Below are positions 9,957 through 20,877 of a stretch of DNA of 62,000 bases, piece after piece. Position numbers and translations under genes: made by a program. Every line of letters begins with the position of its first letter. Position 1 is the stretch's first letter. The stretch is from Symbiodinium natans (Eukaryota > Sar > Dinophyceae > Suessiales > Symbiodiniaceae): contig CAJNDS010000457.1 in the NCBI GenBank assembly GCA_905221605.1, positions 1 through 62,000 on the forward strand, written 5' to 3'. The notes beneath the pieces are model-generated. The model was not told the DNA's origin and did no database searches. It was given only the letters and a program-made list of their open reading frames with translations.

Positions 9957-12216
9957 GCAAACTGAACCATAGCATCCCTAAGTTCCTCTAGTCCGAATTC
10001 TGGACTTAATCACACCTTCAGACCACCGCTCGCACTGCAGAAGAAAAGCCTCCATGCCTCATAATGCACAAGTGCCAGCCTGCATAGCTGATGCCCCCCA
10101 GACTCGGCCTGCCTGCCAGCTTGCCTGCTGAGGTTGAAGACCAATCTCGCAGAGACGTGTACAGAAGCGCAACCCACCTGGCTTGCAATGGCCAGGACAT
10201 CGAAACAGACCAGGTCCCGAACGAGTAGGTCACTTAATTTTCACCCTCGATGCCCGCCAAGGTGTGGGACATGACCCGCACATGCGTTCGAAATGAAATG
10301 AAAATGTTGTTGTTGTTGTTGTCATGGCTTTCGCCATTGCTATTGCAGTTGTGTTTAAGCCTAGATGGGAGATAAAAGCACGAGACAGAGAAGCTAGTTG
10401 ACGGAGGCGTTGCGGAGCTAATTGGCACAGGGGGTTGAAGATTTCAGTTCACCAGGCAGGATTTTGAGTCTCGAGCCCAGGGCCTAGAAGAATTGATTGG
10501 AAGACAGGAAACCAGGCTCGACCCCCCCCCCCCCCCCCCCCCGCCGCTAAGCTCGTATTCCGATAACCCCAAAACATGTCGGCCCCATGGTTGTGAGGCT
10601 GGTAGCCTTATGGCAGCTGCTGGGGTTGTAGCTTACGTAGTATGGCGAGTGTGCGCTTGACTTCTCAGTTCTTGCCCAAACTTGCATGCAATACTTGCAG
10701 TCTCTTGCGAGAGCTTGTTGGCTCATAGTTACTCCTCAGCAGCTTCTCTCGACTTCTGGAACAAAAGCATTGAGACTTTTTTAGCATTTCGTGAGCAAGC
10801 AAACATCAGGGTGGATCAATGGGGTCTGGGTGGGTTTTTACATTCAGTGTGTATATCTATGTATATTCATTTACAGTGCATGTTTATATTTACGTGCTTC
10901 TCCTTATTCACATTTATACTCCAGCATTCAAAAACACTCTAGCATGTGAAAACACTCTGAAGCCAGAAGCCATCAGATTTACTAGATCCGAATGTCTCAG
11001 CCATGATCCCCCACTCCCCTTCCTGCAGCTCCCACAGGTCAAAGGCCGCTTTGTGCAAGTGGTCCTCCGTTCGAGCTGGTGCCCAGCTCAAGAATGCTGG
11101 GCTGTTGGTGGGTAGTTGCATGTGGCCTAGAATCACGTGATTTTGGGGATTCCGCTGGCTTGGTTTAGGAACATCTTCTGGGAATGCCTTAACCTGTGTC
11201 ATTTTCAGAAACTACGGCTTAAAGTTGCGCCCGGTGCTCATCTTGGATTCTGGATGTTGTTCTGAGCTGTGCTGTTGGAAGGGCATGCAGCACCTGCCTG
11301 AACATGCGCGTCAGCAGGTGCGTTCTGGGCCCACCATCGAGACCCCAAAGGCCTTTGCATATTTTGCACATCGCTGAAGGATTTCCCCATAAGAACTCTG
11401 CCTCAAGCGTCATTAAGCCTCATTGAGCCAAAGACATCGTAGGGAGTCCTGGCCTTTGCGCTTGTGCTCAAGGCTGGGGCAAAGATACCGGCCTCAGGAT
11501 TCATTCCTGGTCATTATTCATGTCTGGCTTGCAACGCAACAAAGGGGGCACGTACTGCTGGATCAATCCTCCTATCATCTTTCATCCTCCGGGTGTGCGC
11601 TGGGCGGGTAGTGTTTTCTACTCGCGCCTGCGTCGTGGCAGCTTCCTTCAAGTCCAGCAAACAGTGCTGAGCCACTGAAGCATGCCGCGGAAGCCTACCC
11701 CCGCCTGGTTGCTGGCCGCTCGAAAGGGTGGCACGAACCGTCAGGCTCCAAGGGTCCTACGCTGTGTCAAAGGTGTTGGGGCATCTTGCAGGTAGCGGGT
11801 TCCGTTTTGGGCTCAGGGCAACGAAACAACAACGACAGAAAGCTCGACTTGACGACGCTCTCGCTAGCCGTGTTTTTTGGGGTTGCGTCGAACAGCCATG
11901 TCCGTCTCCTGTCGTTTCCCGGCTTTCCTTCAAGCAATGTCTGCATCAGCGGAACTATGAAGCCTCTGTTGAACTGTCTTCAGACCCTACAGCGCGAACA
12001 GCGCATCGGTCCTGCCCAGATTGGTACGTAGAAGAATACAAGAACCGTGAGTACACCTGTCCAGGATCCCCAGCTGCTCCTTTCGATACGCGATGGCCCT
12101 CCGGAGCTTGAAGGGGGTCTTCAGATTGCTTGCGTCATGGCCAGTGTCTGTCCAAGAAGCAAGAATGTTCCAGCAAAACCTGGAATAGATGCAGACTCCG
12201 AAATAGGTCAGGAGCT
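9957..12216. other. Host sequence without a recognisable gene
   Basis: The first part should be the 3' continuation of the host gene interrupted by the LINE. Open frames are short. Two weak exon-like stretches occur around 11790-12030, without a convincing frame. A C21 run is at 10522-10542. There is also a (GTT)n run near 10306-10320. Confidence 0.5.
10522..10542. repeat. C21 homopolymer
   Basis: Twenty-one consecutive C. It is one of several long G/C runs in the window. Confidence 0.95.
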
Positions 12217-12262
12217 CCTAACCCCTAAACCATCCTAAACCCTAAACCCTAGACCCTAAACC
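12217..12262. repeat. Telomere-like CCCTAAA tract
   Basis: Imperfect CCCTAAA units (CCTAAACCCTAAACCCTAGA and neighbours) end six bases before an AG and an exon candidate at 12268. Confidence 0.85.
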
Positions 12263-12267
12263 GCAAG

Positions 12268-12331
12268 GAGGAGGCCTGGATCGCCGCCGCACAAGTCGAC
12301 GTGAAATGGAAGATGCACCTCTGCGTCTGCA
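12268..12331 (+). CDS. Candidate internal exon, unknown protein
   Basis: After CGCAAG the frame reads EEAWIAAAQVDVKWKMHLCV and stops being open only beyond a GTATAT donor at 12332. The composition is coding-like, and the exon is directly preceded by a CCCTAAA tract. Function unknown; there is no transcript support. Confidence 0.45.
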
Positions 12332-12355
12332 GTATATAATATACATCTATCAATC

Positions 12356-12416
12356 TACCCTATATATATATATATGATTATTTGTTTGTATGTATACATA
12401 CTCGTATGTATATAAG
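12356..12416. repeat. AT-rich microsatellite
   Basis: A (TA)n core is followed by TGTATG/TATACA-rich sequence. Confidence 0.8.
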
Positions 12417-14510
12417 TCGCCAGTCTGCACAGGACTTCAGGTTGGGATCAGCCTTCGGGGTTTGAGGTGCTTTTGGAATGGCCATGGCCATGGTCAAATC
12501 CTGGACGTCATTCTTCGACTTTTCTTTATGCAGGGTTTCTCACGTTGAGAGGTTGTCAAGTCTAGACCCCAAGCCTCCTTTGCTTGGGACATTGGTTCCG
12601 TTGTGTTTCGTGGTCTTGGAGAGATGGATTCTGCACATTCGGCATCTACGGCTGAGTCGTTCAGGCGCTAGGCTCTACATGAGCAGTTCTAGATTAATTG
12701 GGTACCTTGAACAGGGACCCAAGAGGCAACCCAGCATATGGAACCGACCATCTACATTAGAGCAACGTTGAAGGATTTCTGCGCATGCGAGAAATGATGA
12801 CATTGGGATGCTGAACCCACCCTGATGAGTGTCGGTCACGCCCAGCCTCACCTCAGTCCCTGAAAGTACCCAGGCTATGGCAGACTTCATTTCTTAGGTA
12901 ATCACATGCCTGGATCCCGTTTCTCCCTGCGCACTTGGCTGTACCCAAGGTGCGGACAGACAGCCATGTACTTTGCAGCTGCGCGAGAGGACATCGCCAG
13001 CTGTAATGGGAGCTTAGGTCGTAATGGGCCGGAGCACAGAGGATCTAAACTCATATCAGAGGTGTGGACAACGCGGAGCTCGCAGAATCCCAGGGTCCCA
13101 GAGCCCGTTTCGCTTAACGACTAGGCCCCAGCAGCTTGAAGGGCTGCATGGACTTTCAACTTTGCGAAATGCAGGCAGAGCTTGCAAGCTGCGCTCGGGG
13201 GTCTAGGGCTTTGCGGAAGGACAGCATGGATGCGGAGCAGATCTGCCGTTTTTTGAGGAGGCCGCCGACACAAGTTTGTGACTGCCTTCGGCTGTTCAGT
13301 GAGACATGCCTGTGAACCCTGGACCCGGATCTTTAAGAGAAGCTATGCCGGCGTAGACCCCAAACAGTATGAGACGTCAAGACCATGCCAAGAGCACTCA
13401 AAGGCCGCTCCAAGATGGACCCCCACAGCGCTCTATAGACGACCGGCGAGCCACTTCACCGCGAAACGCAGATCTCCACGGACCGGACGCACAAGCGAAG
13501 CCGTCCTTAAGAGCCCCAGAGGCAAGAAAGCCCTTGCAACGGGTTTGCGACAGCCATTCGAGCCTAAGACCCCAGAGAAGTCTTCAACCTTAAAAGTGCA
13601 CACCACACCGTGAGGTGTGTGTGGCTTGTAATTACTCTGAAACGGCCTCGGAAATTAGCAGCTGTGCGAGCGCGACTTGGGCCCCAAAAGCGAGCGCCGC
13701 TGCTGGGCGAGTTCCGTGGATCCGATTGCACGCGAGCAGCCTAATCCTCTTTGCTAACTGCAAACGCTGGAACCGCATGTTGCCGTCGGGGAACAAATAC
13801 CAGAATGCTCTGCAGCCCCGAAGTCCTCTAATGGAACGCGTGGGTTCAGCGGCTGGAGCATAAAGCGGTATTTCAGAAGCGGGTCCTTGAGGGCGCTTGT
13901 GCTGAGGGTCGCGTCTGCACTGAAGTCTCATGCTGGAGAATGCAGGGGTTGTGCATACGAGCGAGCTGGATGAAACCCTCCGCCGACCCAACAGAACTTA
14001 ACAACCTTGGTGTTTCTCTACTCCTCAATGCATCTTTGGTCTGCGGCTGGCAACACCTGGCCTCAAACTACCACCAAGTGTGCCCAATGTCCCTTTCCAC
14101 ATACTTGAGGTGGAAGGTCGCCCTACTAAGCCCTAAAGAAGCCGAAGCTCTGAGCCCCAAACTCGGGATGCAAACCAGTCCCGAGCCTGGTGCTCCTCGC
14201 ACAGTCGATTCCGCAACGCGCCGTTGACGACAAAGGATGACTGGCAGCAAAGTCCTTTGTTCCCTGGCAGACAGGGTTTGGCTTTGGGCTGGTCTTGTGC
14301 TGAATTGTGCTGAAGAAGATATAGACACCGCTTGTTCGAGTTGCCAAAAAAAGGCCGTAAAAGGGCAAGCCACCACCCTGTCATGGTAGGGTTTTTGGAT
14401 TCAGGGGACAAAGCACAGCAGAGCATGGGCGCCGTGTTTTGGAGCTCGAGTTTCAGATGGTTTCAGGCGTCTTGCGGGATTCAGGGCTTGGAGGAGCACG
14501 GCCGAACGCT
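12417..14510. other. Host sequence, no convincing gene
   Basis: Many short open frames on both strands, none with recognisable motifs. 13369-13593 has an Arg/Gln-rich open frame that I could not separate from chance. Confidence 0.4.
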
Positions 14511-14589
14511 GTGTGTTTCAGCCCCTTAGCGTCCCTGGGAGTTCAGAATCGGGTTCCAGGTGGGGTACTGGTGAGTTTGTCATTTGAAG
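14511..14589 (+). CDS. Candidate exon ending at a telomere-like donor
   Basis: The frame ends SLGVQNRVPGGVLVSLSFE and the exon stops at G/GTTTAGGG, so the donor GT is the first dinucleotide of the TTTAGGG tract. The left edge (after TTTCAG near 14520) is uncertain. Confidence 0.35.
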
Positions 14590-14632
14590 GTTTAGGGTTT
14601 AGGGTTTAGGGTTTCGGGTTGAGGGTTGTTAC
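14590..14632. repeat. Telomere-like TTTAGGG tract
   Basis: Four TTTAGGG-type units, then degenerate ones, just 3' of an exon candidate. Confidence 0.9.
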
Positions 14633-15179
14633 ACGACACAGAGCGACGCCCAATCAAGCGGTCTTACTCCCCTGGCACAGCTCAGGTTTTATGCAGCGAG
14701 GCAGGGGCACACCGAGCCACTGGACTGGGGCTAAGGCCTTGTGGTTCCAAGGTTTGCTTAGGGTTCAGCGTTTGTTGTTCTGAGGGTTTGTTTTTTTGAG
14801 TCCACCCAACCACACTCTGAACACCAGCATCCTCAATATGTTTTTCTTAAAAGATCACGCGTCCAACCCCAACCTCCCCCCGCCCCCCCTCCCCCCCCCC
14901 TTTGGGACTTTGATTGTGCCTGACCCCTTCTGATCGGCTCAAGATGAGATGAGTTGGGAAGCGGTGACGTGAAGCGACTTTTTACGGGGGAGATTGGAAT
15001 GGGTGTATTGCTTTCTGTTGTGTGAACGGCCTGCCCAAGAAACACAATTCCCGCAATATCATCATTGTGAGTACTCAAACTCACTCTGCTTAAGAAGCCT
15101 CCATATCTGGAAAATGCCAAGCAACTGCGAAGCAGGCACGAACTCGCATTCTCCAACCAAGAACACAGAATCAAATGGA

Positions 15180-15790
15180 AATCTGCAATCAGCTTCGATG
15201 GCTCAGGCCAGTATTGCAGCCATCTTCCGTGCACGAAATTGGAGATCCAAAGCATGTTTCCAACCCACGAGGTAAATGACAGGGTTTGGCCTCTAACCTT
15301 CTCCTGCAGCCCGAGGCTTTGCGCCTTCTTCGTGGAGGCCTGCGGCATGGATGTCAATCAGGTCGACTATTGCAACGAGACTCCCATTTTCTATGCCGTC
15401 CAGAACAACAAGCTGGAGACCGCAGCTACGGCTTGCAAATCTTTGTTCAGGACATGTCATGCTTAGTTGTGCAACTTGAGAAGGAGGGCACACTGTGCTT
15501 TTCCCAAGATCCCAACAAGGTAGTTTACTTGCTCAAATGCGGCGCTTCTCTGGGCATCAACAACAGCAGCCTCGAATCTCCAGAGAGCCTGGCATCTGTC
15601 GAAATGGCTCGCGACTTGCGGGCCCGAATCGAGGCACCTGCGTTGTTCCCAGTCTAGCGCGTGTTGCTCGTGCTGTTGAAGCAAGGCTGCAAGAGCATGA
15701 CAGGAATGGGGTGAGCCCTCTCAGCCAACCACGCCCAGCAAGAAGCGCAAGCGCCGAGAGGAAGCTCCGTCCGGCAAGAGTCGTCTTCGT
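15180..15790 (+). pseudogene. Ankyrin-repeat-like gene fragment (multi-exon or decayed)
   Basis: A likely intron at 15272-15309 starts GTAAATGA and ends TCCTGCAG. Splicing it joins ...KACFQPT to RLCAFFVEACGMDVNQ, then DYCNETPIFYAVQNNKLET, which has the look of an ankyrin unit (NETPIFYAVQNNKLE). In another frame at about 15515-15650 a second unit-like piece follows (NKVVYLLKCGASLGINN), then a basic, nuclear-signal-like stretch (TPSKKRKRREE) around 15725-15760. The frame changes between these pieces need more introns or reflect decay. Ankyrin repeats are protein-binding scaffolds; no partner can be named. I call it a fragment because I could not build one continuous model. Confidence 0.35.
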
Positions 15791-16311
15791 TTGCTTTCCT
15801 GCCTTCACGGGCTGCTAGGAAATAAGACCGTCCAACCAAAGTCAGCAAGAACAAGCAGCATGTGGGGGGTGCCTTTAGCACAGTTGCACTATATAAAACC
15901 AAGCAAACTGGCTGAAACCAGAAGAAGGAAGATGAGCCCTCAGCGGCGGAGGGGCCCCGGGCCTTTGAAAATTGGGCGTCTCGCTCCATCATGGTAATTA
16001 AAGTTCTTCGATTTTCTTGTTTGTGCTTGCCTACTTCTCCATAGTAAGTGGCATTTTCCTGGCGTATCCTAAATCTGCCAAAGAGTGCCCCTCTTTGGTA
16101 CCTGATCAAGGTGGCCAAACGTGCCAGGCTGCCCAAGTCGCACAAGTCCAACGCGAAGAAGGAGATGGGATGTTCTGGAACAGAGGGGGTTTCACTCTTG
16201 TTGGCCTTCCTATCTCTGAAGTTGCTTGTCATATCCGTATCAGTGACACATTTGTTGCTTGGTCCAAACACACGCGACGATCCATCAACGAGCATCGCGT
16301 CAACTGCGCAG

Positions 16312-16437
16312 GAGAAGCCGAAGCCGCAGGCGCCGGAGGTTGTGGCCGAGAATGCCACGCACCAGATCGAGCTCATCCGGGAGGAGTTCCTGGAGCAGGT
16401 TCGAGAGCTCGAGAAGGGGCTGCTTGAACATGAATGA
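16312..16437 (+). CDS. Candidate exon with coiled coil
   Basis: After TGCGCAG the frame reads EKPKPQAPEVVAENATHQIE and continues as a charged heptad-like helix ending LEKGLLEHE and TGA at 16435-16437. A GTAAGT donor lies just beyond at about 16452, so the end may instead be a splice site reached by another frame. Unknown protein. Confidence 0.4.
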   Translation, partial: EKPKPQAPEVVAENATHQIELIREEFLEQVRELEKGLLEHE

Positions 16438-16511
16438 AATGGGCGCGATCAGTAAGTTGAGCGGAACAGTACGTGCCGACGTGTCCCGCTTGAGCTTCCC
16501 TCTAACACCAG

Positions 16512-16736
16512 CCGAGGCTGGTGACCGACCAAGTCGGTCTTTTCAAGACCCAGCTCTTTGTCCGCGCTTGCAGATCGGCAGACTACTGCGCCGCCTTGGG
16601 TGCATATGCAACAGACTCAGACTTTTTCAAGCAATATTCGAACATCATCGAGCGCCGTGGTACCTTTGGAAGCCTGGTGCTCGTTGCCGTGGACAAGAGC
16701 CTTGCTGAGACACCAGCATGTTTCGCGTTTATGCAA
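16512..16736 (+). CDS. Candidate internal exon, 75 codons
   Basis: AG acceptor at 16510-16511 and GTACTT donor at 16737 enclose exactly 75 codons in phase. The sequence is well-formed protein-like: VTDQVGLFKTQLFVRACRSA, then DFFKQYSNIIERRGTFGSLV, then VDKSLAETPACFAFMQ. It joins in phase to the exon candidate at 17427, giving a 690-base intron. I do not recognise the family. Confidence 0.55.
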
Positions 16737-16870
16737 GTACTTTTGTCTTCGTTCGGATGGCTGAAGCTGAATTGTGATGAAACTCTCTGGATAGGAGTTC
16801 CGGCCGCGTGGTCGGCTTCTGTCATGCAGATGCTGGGAACAACGAGCTACTCATTGGCCATTTGAAGGCC

Positions 16871-16887
16871 GGGGGGGGGGGGGGGGG
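16871..16887. repeat. G17 homopolymer
   Basis: Lies within the putative intron 16737-17426. Confidence 0.95.
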
Positions 16888-17426
16888 TTTGCTTTTGTCG
16901 GTTGTCTTAGGGCTGTCAGTGGCTTGAACTCGCCAAGGTTAGATGCGATCTCCCTTGTGCTGTCTCACTTGTACGAGATCTAATTGTCCGTTAAGGTCAT
17001 CCCCAAAATTCTGCGCCAAGAGGCGCCTATTCCGGCTGCAGGTGCATTCAGAGCACCAGCAGAAAGGAGTGGGAAAGCTCTTGATGGCGGCGGCAGAGAC
17101 CAAGGCGCTTTTGGATTAAGCCTGCAGAAATCAATGGGTTTCGTGAGCCCACGAGCTTGTCGGGAGTTTCGGGGCGCGTTCTTGGAGATCAATGTTGCGC
17201 CCTCTGTATTAGTGTACCCCCGCCTTCCGCAACAGTCGAGGCTGATTCTGTCCATCTTTAAACGATCCCGGAACTTTGTATGCTTTGCAAGGGATGAGTT
17301 GGTACGAATTCAAAAAGGGACGGAGAGGCCCGGCAATTTGACAGCGCTCCACACGAAATGCTCTTTCAACACCCGGAAGAGTTGGCTTAATTTTAACGCT
17401 ACGCGACCCGCCTCGGCCCGGCCCAG

Positions 17427-17487
17427 CGCATCCGCGTGAGCATGGTGATTCCGCAGTGCCCAAGTCGCTGGACCCCAAGCAATAAGG
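17427..17487 (+). CDS. Candidate exon before telomere-like tract
   Basis: AG at 17425-17426. The frame reads RIRVSMVIPQCPSRWTPSNK and ends at a GTTGGG donor leading straight into TTTAGGG repeats. In phase with 16512-16736. Confidence 0.45.
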
Positions 17488-17625
17488 GTTGGGTTTAGGG
17501 TTTAGGGTTCCGGGTTTATGGTTTATGGTTTGGGGTTTAGGGTTGAGGGTTAGTTTAGGATTGAGGGCTGAGGTTCACGCTTTGGGGTTTAGGGTTTTGT
17601 TGGGTTTAGGGTTCACGACGGTTCG
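17488..17625. repeat. Degenerate telomere-like TTTAGGG tract
   Basis: About 12 TTTAGGG-related units with interruptions, starting at the donor of the previous exon. Confidence 0.9.
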
Positions 17626-17734
17626 GCTTGGATTGATCGTAGGGTTGAGCCCTTAGGGTGAGGTTCAAGCTAGGACTTCGGCTCGTGTAATGCATCCCGG
17701 CCGTGCTCACACATTGCAGTGGCTTTGGGCGGGG

Positions 17735-17744
17735 AAAAGGGGGG

Positions 17745-17784
<40 letters not shown>

Positions 17785-17818
17785 GGGGTCGGGGGGGGTG
17801 CGGGGGGGGGGAGGGGGG
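17735..17818. repeat. Long G-rich run (about 84 bases)
   Basis: Nearly pure G, with interruptions by A, T and C. Apparent glycine/proline ORFs here are artefacts of the run. Confidence 0.95.
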
Positions 17819-18057
17819 AAAACGTCCTGGCGAACCGTCCGCTTGCGGACCCCGCAAAAAAAGGGTGCGATTGTCTGTTGAGGGGGTTCTGAATATCCTA
17901 GCACACCTGCCTTATCGGGGCCCCTACTAAATCGGGTCCCACATTGATGAGTCCGGGGGCTGCCCACCTTCCTGTAGTATGCGAGTGACCCGGGACCCTG
18001 CTTATCCCTAGCCTGAACTCTCTACGCCGACCCGGAAAAAACACATGACCTGACCAA

Positions 18058-18152
18058 GCCCTATACCCTATACCCTAAACCCTAAACCATCTAAACCCTA
18101 AACCATCTAAACCCTAAACCCTAAACCCTAAACCCTAAACCCCAAACCCTAA
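18058..18152. repeat. Telomere-like CCCTAAA tract
   Basis: About 11 CCCTAAA-type units ending 21 bases before an exon candidate. Confidence 0.95.
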
Positions 18153-18173
18153 CAAAACAACCACACGGTGAAG

Positions 18174-18278
18174 CCACCGGCCACCGAGGCCTTGAGCTCC
18201 GGATGGGCTTTCGAGTCCGTGGCCGTGCGAGTGCTCCATGTCAACTCCAGGGCCCAGCAGATCTTCTTCCGACTCTCG
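18174..18278 (+). CDS. Candidate exon flanked by inverted telomere-like tracts
   Basis: Exactly 35 codons lie between an AG at 18172-18173 and GTTTAGGG at 18279: PPATEALSSGWAFESVAVRV, then LHVNSRAQQIFFRLS. CCCTAAA units lie on the left and TTTAGGG units on the right. The donor GT belongs to the repeat. Coding composition is good; the family is unknown. Confidence 0.55.
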
Positions 18279-18322
18279 GTTTAGGGTTTAGGGTTTAGGG
18301 TTTAGGGTTTGGGGTTGTCCCT
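18279..18322. repeat. Telomere-like TTTAGGG tract
   Basis: Five or six units directly after the exon end. Confidence 0.95.
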
Positions 18323-18552
18323 TCTAGGGGAGTTGCGGGCGTTGGGCCTTTTAAAACTTATAAGCTTTGGCGAGTTTGAAGAGTTAGGGTTTTTTGGGCA
18401 GTTCGTCGAGAGTTGAGCGGGACAACATCCGAGGAATGGGATTTGACATTCGAGATGAGCCGGCCCCAGAAACGACCATCAGTTTACTATCGATGCACCT
18501 CGACAGCAGCTTACTGTAGCAGGGGTGGGCGGAAGAGGGGGTTGTTTGAGGG

Positions 18553-18825
18553 ATGGCCCGACCCACCAAATTTGCAAGCGCATCCAACCTCAGCATGTTG
18601 CTCAGGTGCATCAAGATGGTCCGAAGAGCCCAGCATGTGCCAGAAGCGACAATGAAGACGCCACCACCGCCTGAGCGTCCCGAGAAGGTCCCTGAGAGCA
18701 CCGAGAAGGCCCCTGAAAATAGCGAGAAGGCCCCTGAAGGGTCCGAGAAGGTCCCCGAGACTTCCGAGAAGGTCCCCGAGACTTCCGAGAAGGTCCCTGA
18801 GGGCCCGGAGAAGGCTCCTGTGTGA
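18553..18825 (+). CDS. ORF with seven-residue EKVPETS-type repeat
   Basis: A 90-codon open frame starting MARPTKFASASN. The second half is six and a half copies of a seven-residue unit (EKVPEST, EKAPENS, EKAPEGS, EKVPETS twice, EKVPEGP), encoded by a 21-bp minisatellite at about 18679-18820. Substitutions between units keep E, K and P. It may be a disordered linker exon or a chance open frame over a minisatellite. Confidence 0.35.
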   Translation: MARPTKFASASNLSMLLRCIKMVRRAQHVPEATMKTPPPPERPEKVPESTEKAPENSEKAPEGSEKVPETSEKVPETSEKVPEGPEKAPV

Positions 18826-19688
18826 AGCAGAGAACTGGCAACGTACCTTGATTGCCGAGCTCTCCCCGACAGCGCGTCGGACGGCTTCCCGGAAGGGTCG
18901 CACCCACGACAGCAAAAAGAGAAAAGCGCCCAAACAACCCCCTTAAAGGATCCCCTTATAGCAAGGACCCCAATAAGGTACCCCTAATATCGTAAAGGTC
19001 CATATAGGTCCTCAAAGATGAAGTCTGAGCCTAAGCCCCCTGAATCTGGCCTAAGGTCCGTGGCTGAATTTCAGGAGGGCAAGCTTCCAGACAGCCAAAC
19101 AGGAGCGCAGCAAGATGTCTTGAGTTGCGGTGGCGGTTGCAGGGCGTCTTGGGTAGCTGCGTATCCGGGCCCATCACAAGCCTATAATCGTCCAGCCCAG
19201 AGTACTACCTCCGCAACACCAACAGCTCAAGCCGTTTTTAGGACCTTGGATCCGGGTATTCCGAGGATCTCCTAGACAACGTGTTTCAGGGGGCGTTTGT
19301 GATGCACAAGTGTGGGGTTTGGTGGGTTGCTTTCAGTACCCTGGTCACGATTATGTTTTTTTGCGCGGGGGAAATATCAAGTTACGTTGCAAACCCCTCC
19401 CTCCCCCCCCCCCCCCCCCCGCACGCACTGATTCTCCATGGGAGCCCCAAGATCCTCAAACCTCGCAAGATGAAAGCTGTATAACTCAACCACACAGAAC
19501 TTTGTGCAGCCCTGAAGACTTAAAGAACTTCAGCCCATCTCAATATCGACACCCTATAACTGTGCACCTGTCAACAGGTCTGAGCGGTCCTCAAATCCCC
19601 GCAAGAAGGCCCCGCCAAGCGCCTGCGCTTGGCTGGTGCGAGCACAGCAAACCCCAGCTTGAAGCGGCAAGGCGCGTGGTGAGGAGTC
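18826..19688. other. No recognisable gene; possible degenerate inverted-repeat element
   Basis: 18945-19016 is rich in CCCCTTA/TAAGG motifs like the small elements described elsewhere, but clear ends are not visible. A C18 run is at 19403-19420. Confidence 0.4.
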
Positions 19689-19689
19689 T

Positions 19690-19793
19690 CGGGGGTTTCC
19701 GAAAATAGGGCTACCTTATTGGGCTCCTTATTCTAAGGAGATCCTACTACTTGGGGATCTATATTGGGGTCCCCTACTTTCGTAAACCCTCCT
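19690..19793. mobile_element. Short inverted-repeat element, family C copy 1
   Basis: The left end GGGTTTCCGAAAATAGGG is nearly complementary to the right end CCCCTACTTTCGTAAACCC. Length is about 100 bp with no coding capacity. Related copies are at 37640 and 38178. Confidence 0.6.
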
Positions 19794-20632
19794 TCATTAA
19801 AGGTTCAGGGGCCATTCAGCGGTGGACAAGTTATGTAGAGCATATGGGAGAAGTGAGCTGAGGGCCTCGGCGGGGTCGTGGTTATGCACAGGGTGAAGCA
19901 GGATTTGGGGGTGTGTTGGTTTGGGAAGTGCATCTCAACAGCTTATGTCTTGCAGCTTCAAAACCCTAAACAGCTGGGCATCAAGAAGCGGGCCTTGCAA
20001 AGAGGAGAAGCTTGCGGTCAAGGCTTGGGGTGTTTGCGGGGTTTCAGGGTTCCGGCGCTGAAATCGCGACAGACTCTCGGACAGAGTCGCAACTGCAGGC
20101 CCGCTCCTACGCCTCGTCTTTTTTCATGGCAAGGCGCACTTGGGGGCTGTGGGGCTTTCAAGGGTTTGGGCTTGGGCTTGGGAAGCTTCAGTGACTTGAC
20201 ATGCTCTGCGTGGCTTCAGGATTTTGCTTTTGGAGCGTCCCCAAAGCTGACTGTGGCGGTCGCCAGATATTGCCGGATCCAAGGCATGTCCACAAGTCGC
20301 TGGTGCAGTTGTAGGGCCTGTAGACACTGTAGACACCTGTCACATTTTTAAGGGCTCAAGGGTGTAGGCTGGGCTGAGAGGTCTCTGCTCTTTTTGTGAT
20401 AGCGGACCTCTTTTCTCCCTACCCTTACCTGCGATCTGCTTCTTTGGTAAGCTTAAGTAAGCTTTGTTTCCCGCCCTTCCGGTCCCATCGCAGGTAGAGT
20501 CCAAAACTCGACACGCAGTCGCCCTGACTGTGCCTCTCGCCCTGGTTGCGGATATTCTTGTGCATGGGCTCGGCTTTCGTGCTCAGCGCCTTATCTTCCA
20601 AGCCTTGTAGGTAGAACACCGACTCTATACCT
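19794..20632. other. No recognisable gene
   Basis: Short overlapping open frames without motifs. 19878-20351 is open on the plus strand for 157 codons, but its composition (repeated GLGLG and RACRHCRH) looks like chance. Confidence 0.4.
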
Positions 20633-20831
20633 GAAAGCCAACATGTCATCACTGTAGGAGTCTGCGCACCAGAGAAGTCGTATTTGCAGGGCTCTGTGAG
20701 GGTGTGAACCATGTGCTGCTTCAGATGCCGGTTTCCCACCACGGAATCCGGGATGTCCTTGGTAGCAACCAGCGTGACACATCGCCACACGTAACGTGAG
20801 CGACAAGACTGTTGCTGTGGCTTGCACTCCT
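20633..20831 (-). CDS. Candidate minus-strand exon
   Basis: On the minus strand a GCGCAG acceptor is followed by ECKPQQQSCRSRYVWRCVTL and continues as VATKDIPDSVVGNRHLKQHM, with a possible CAG/GTATAG donor near 20633. The open frame runs on to 20425. Unknown protein. Confidence 0.35.
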
Positions 20832-20877
20832 GCGCAAGAACAGTTATACAAATACGTATACATATATGTGTACACAA

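Noticed and set aside
9898-9975. ATG at 9973-9975 as the LINE ORF1 start
   Set aside because: It lies outside the element, beyond the target-site duplication; the internal ATG at 9895-9897 fits better.
11423-11433. TTTGGCTCAA on the minus strand, like the end of the dinoflagellate spliced leader
   Set aside because: Only ten bases match and the upstream CCGTAGCCAT part is absent; chance is enough.
15654-16376. 240-codon minus-strand ORF
   Set aside because: It is antisense to better exon candidates, has no motifs and is rich in residues typical of random frames.
17606-17967. Poly-Gly and poly-Pro ORFs
   Set aside because: They come entirely from the G-rich run.
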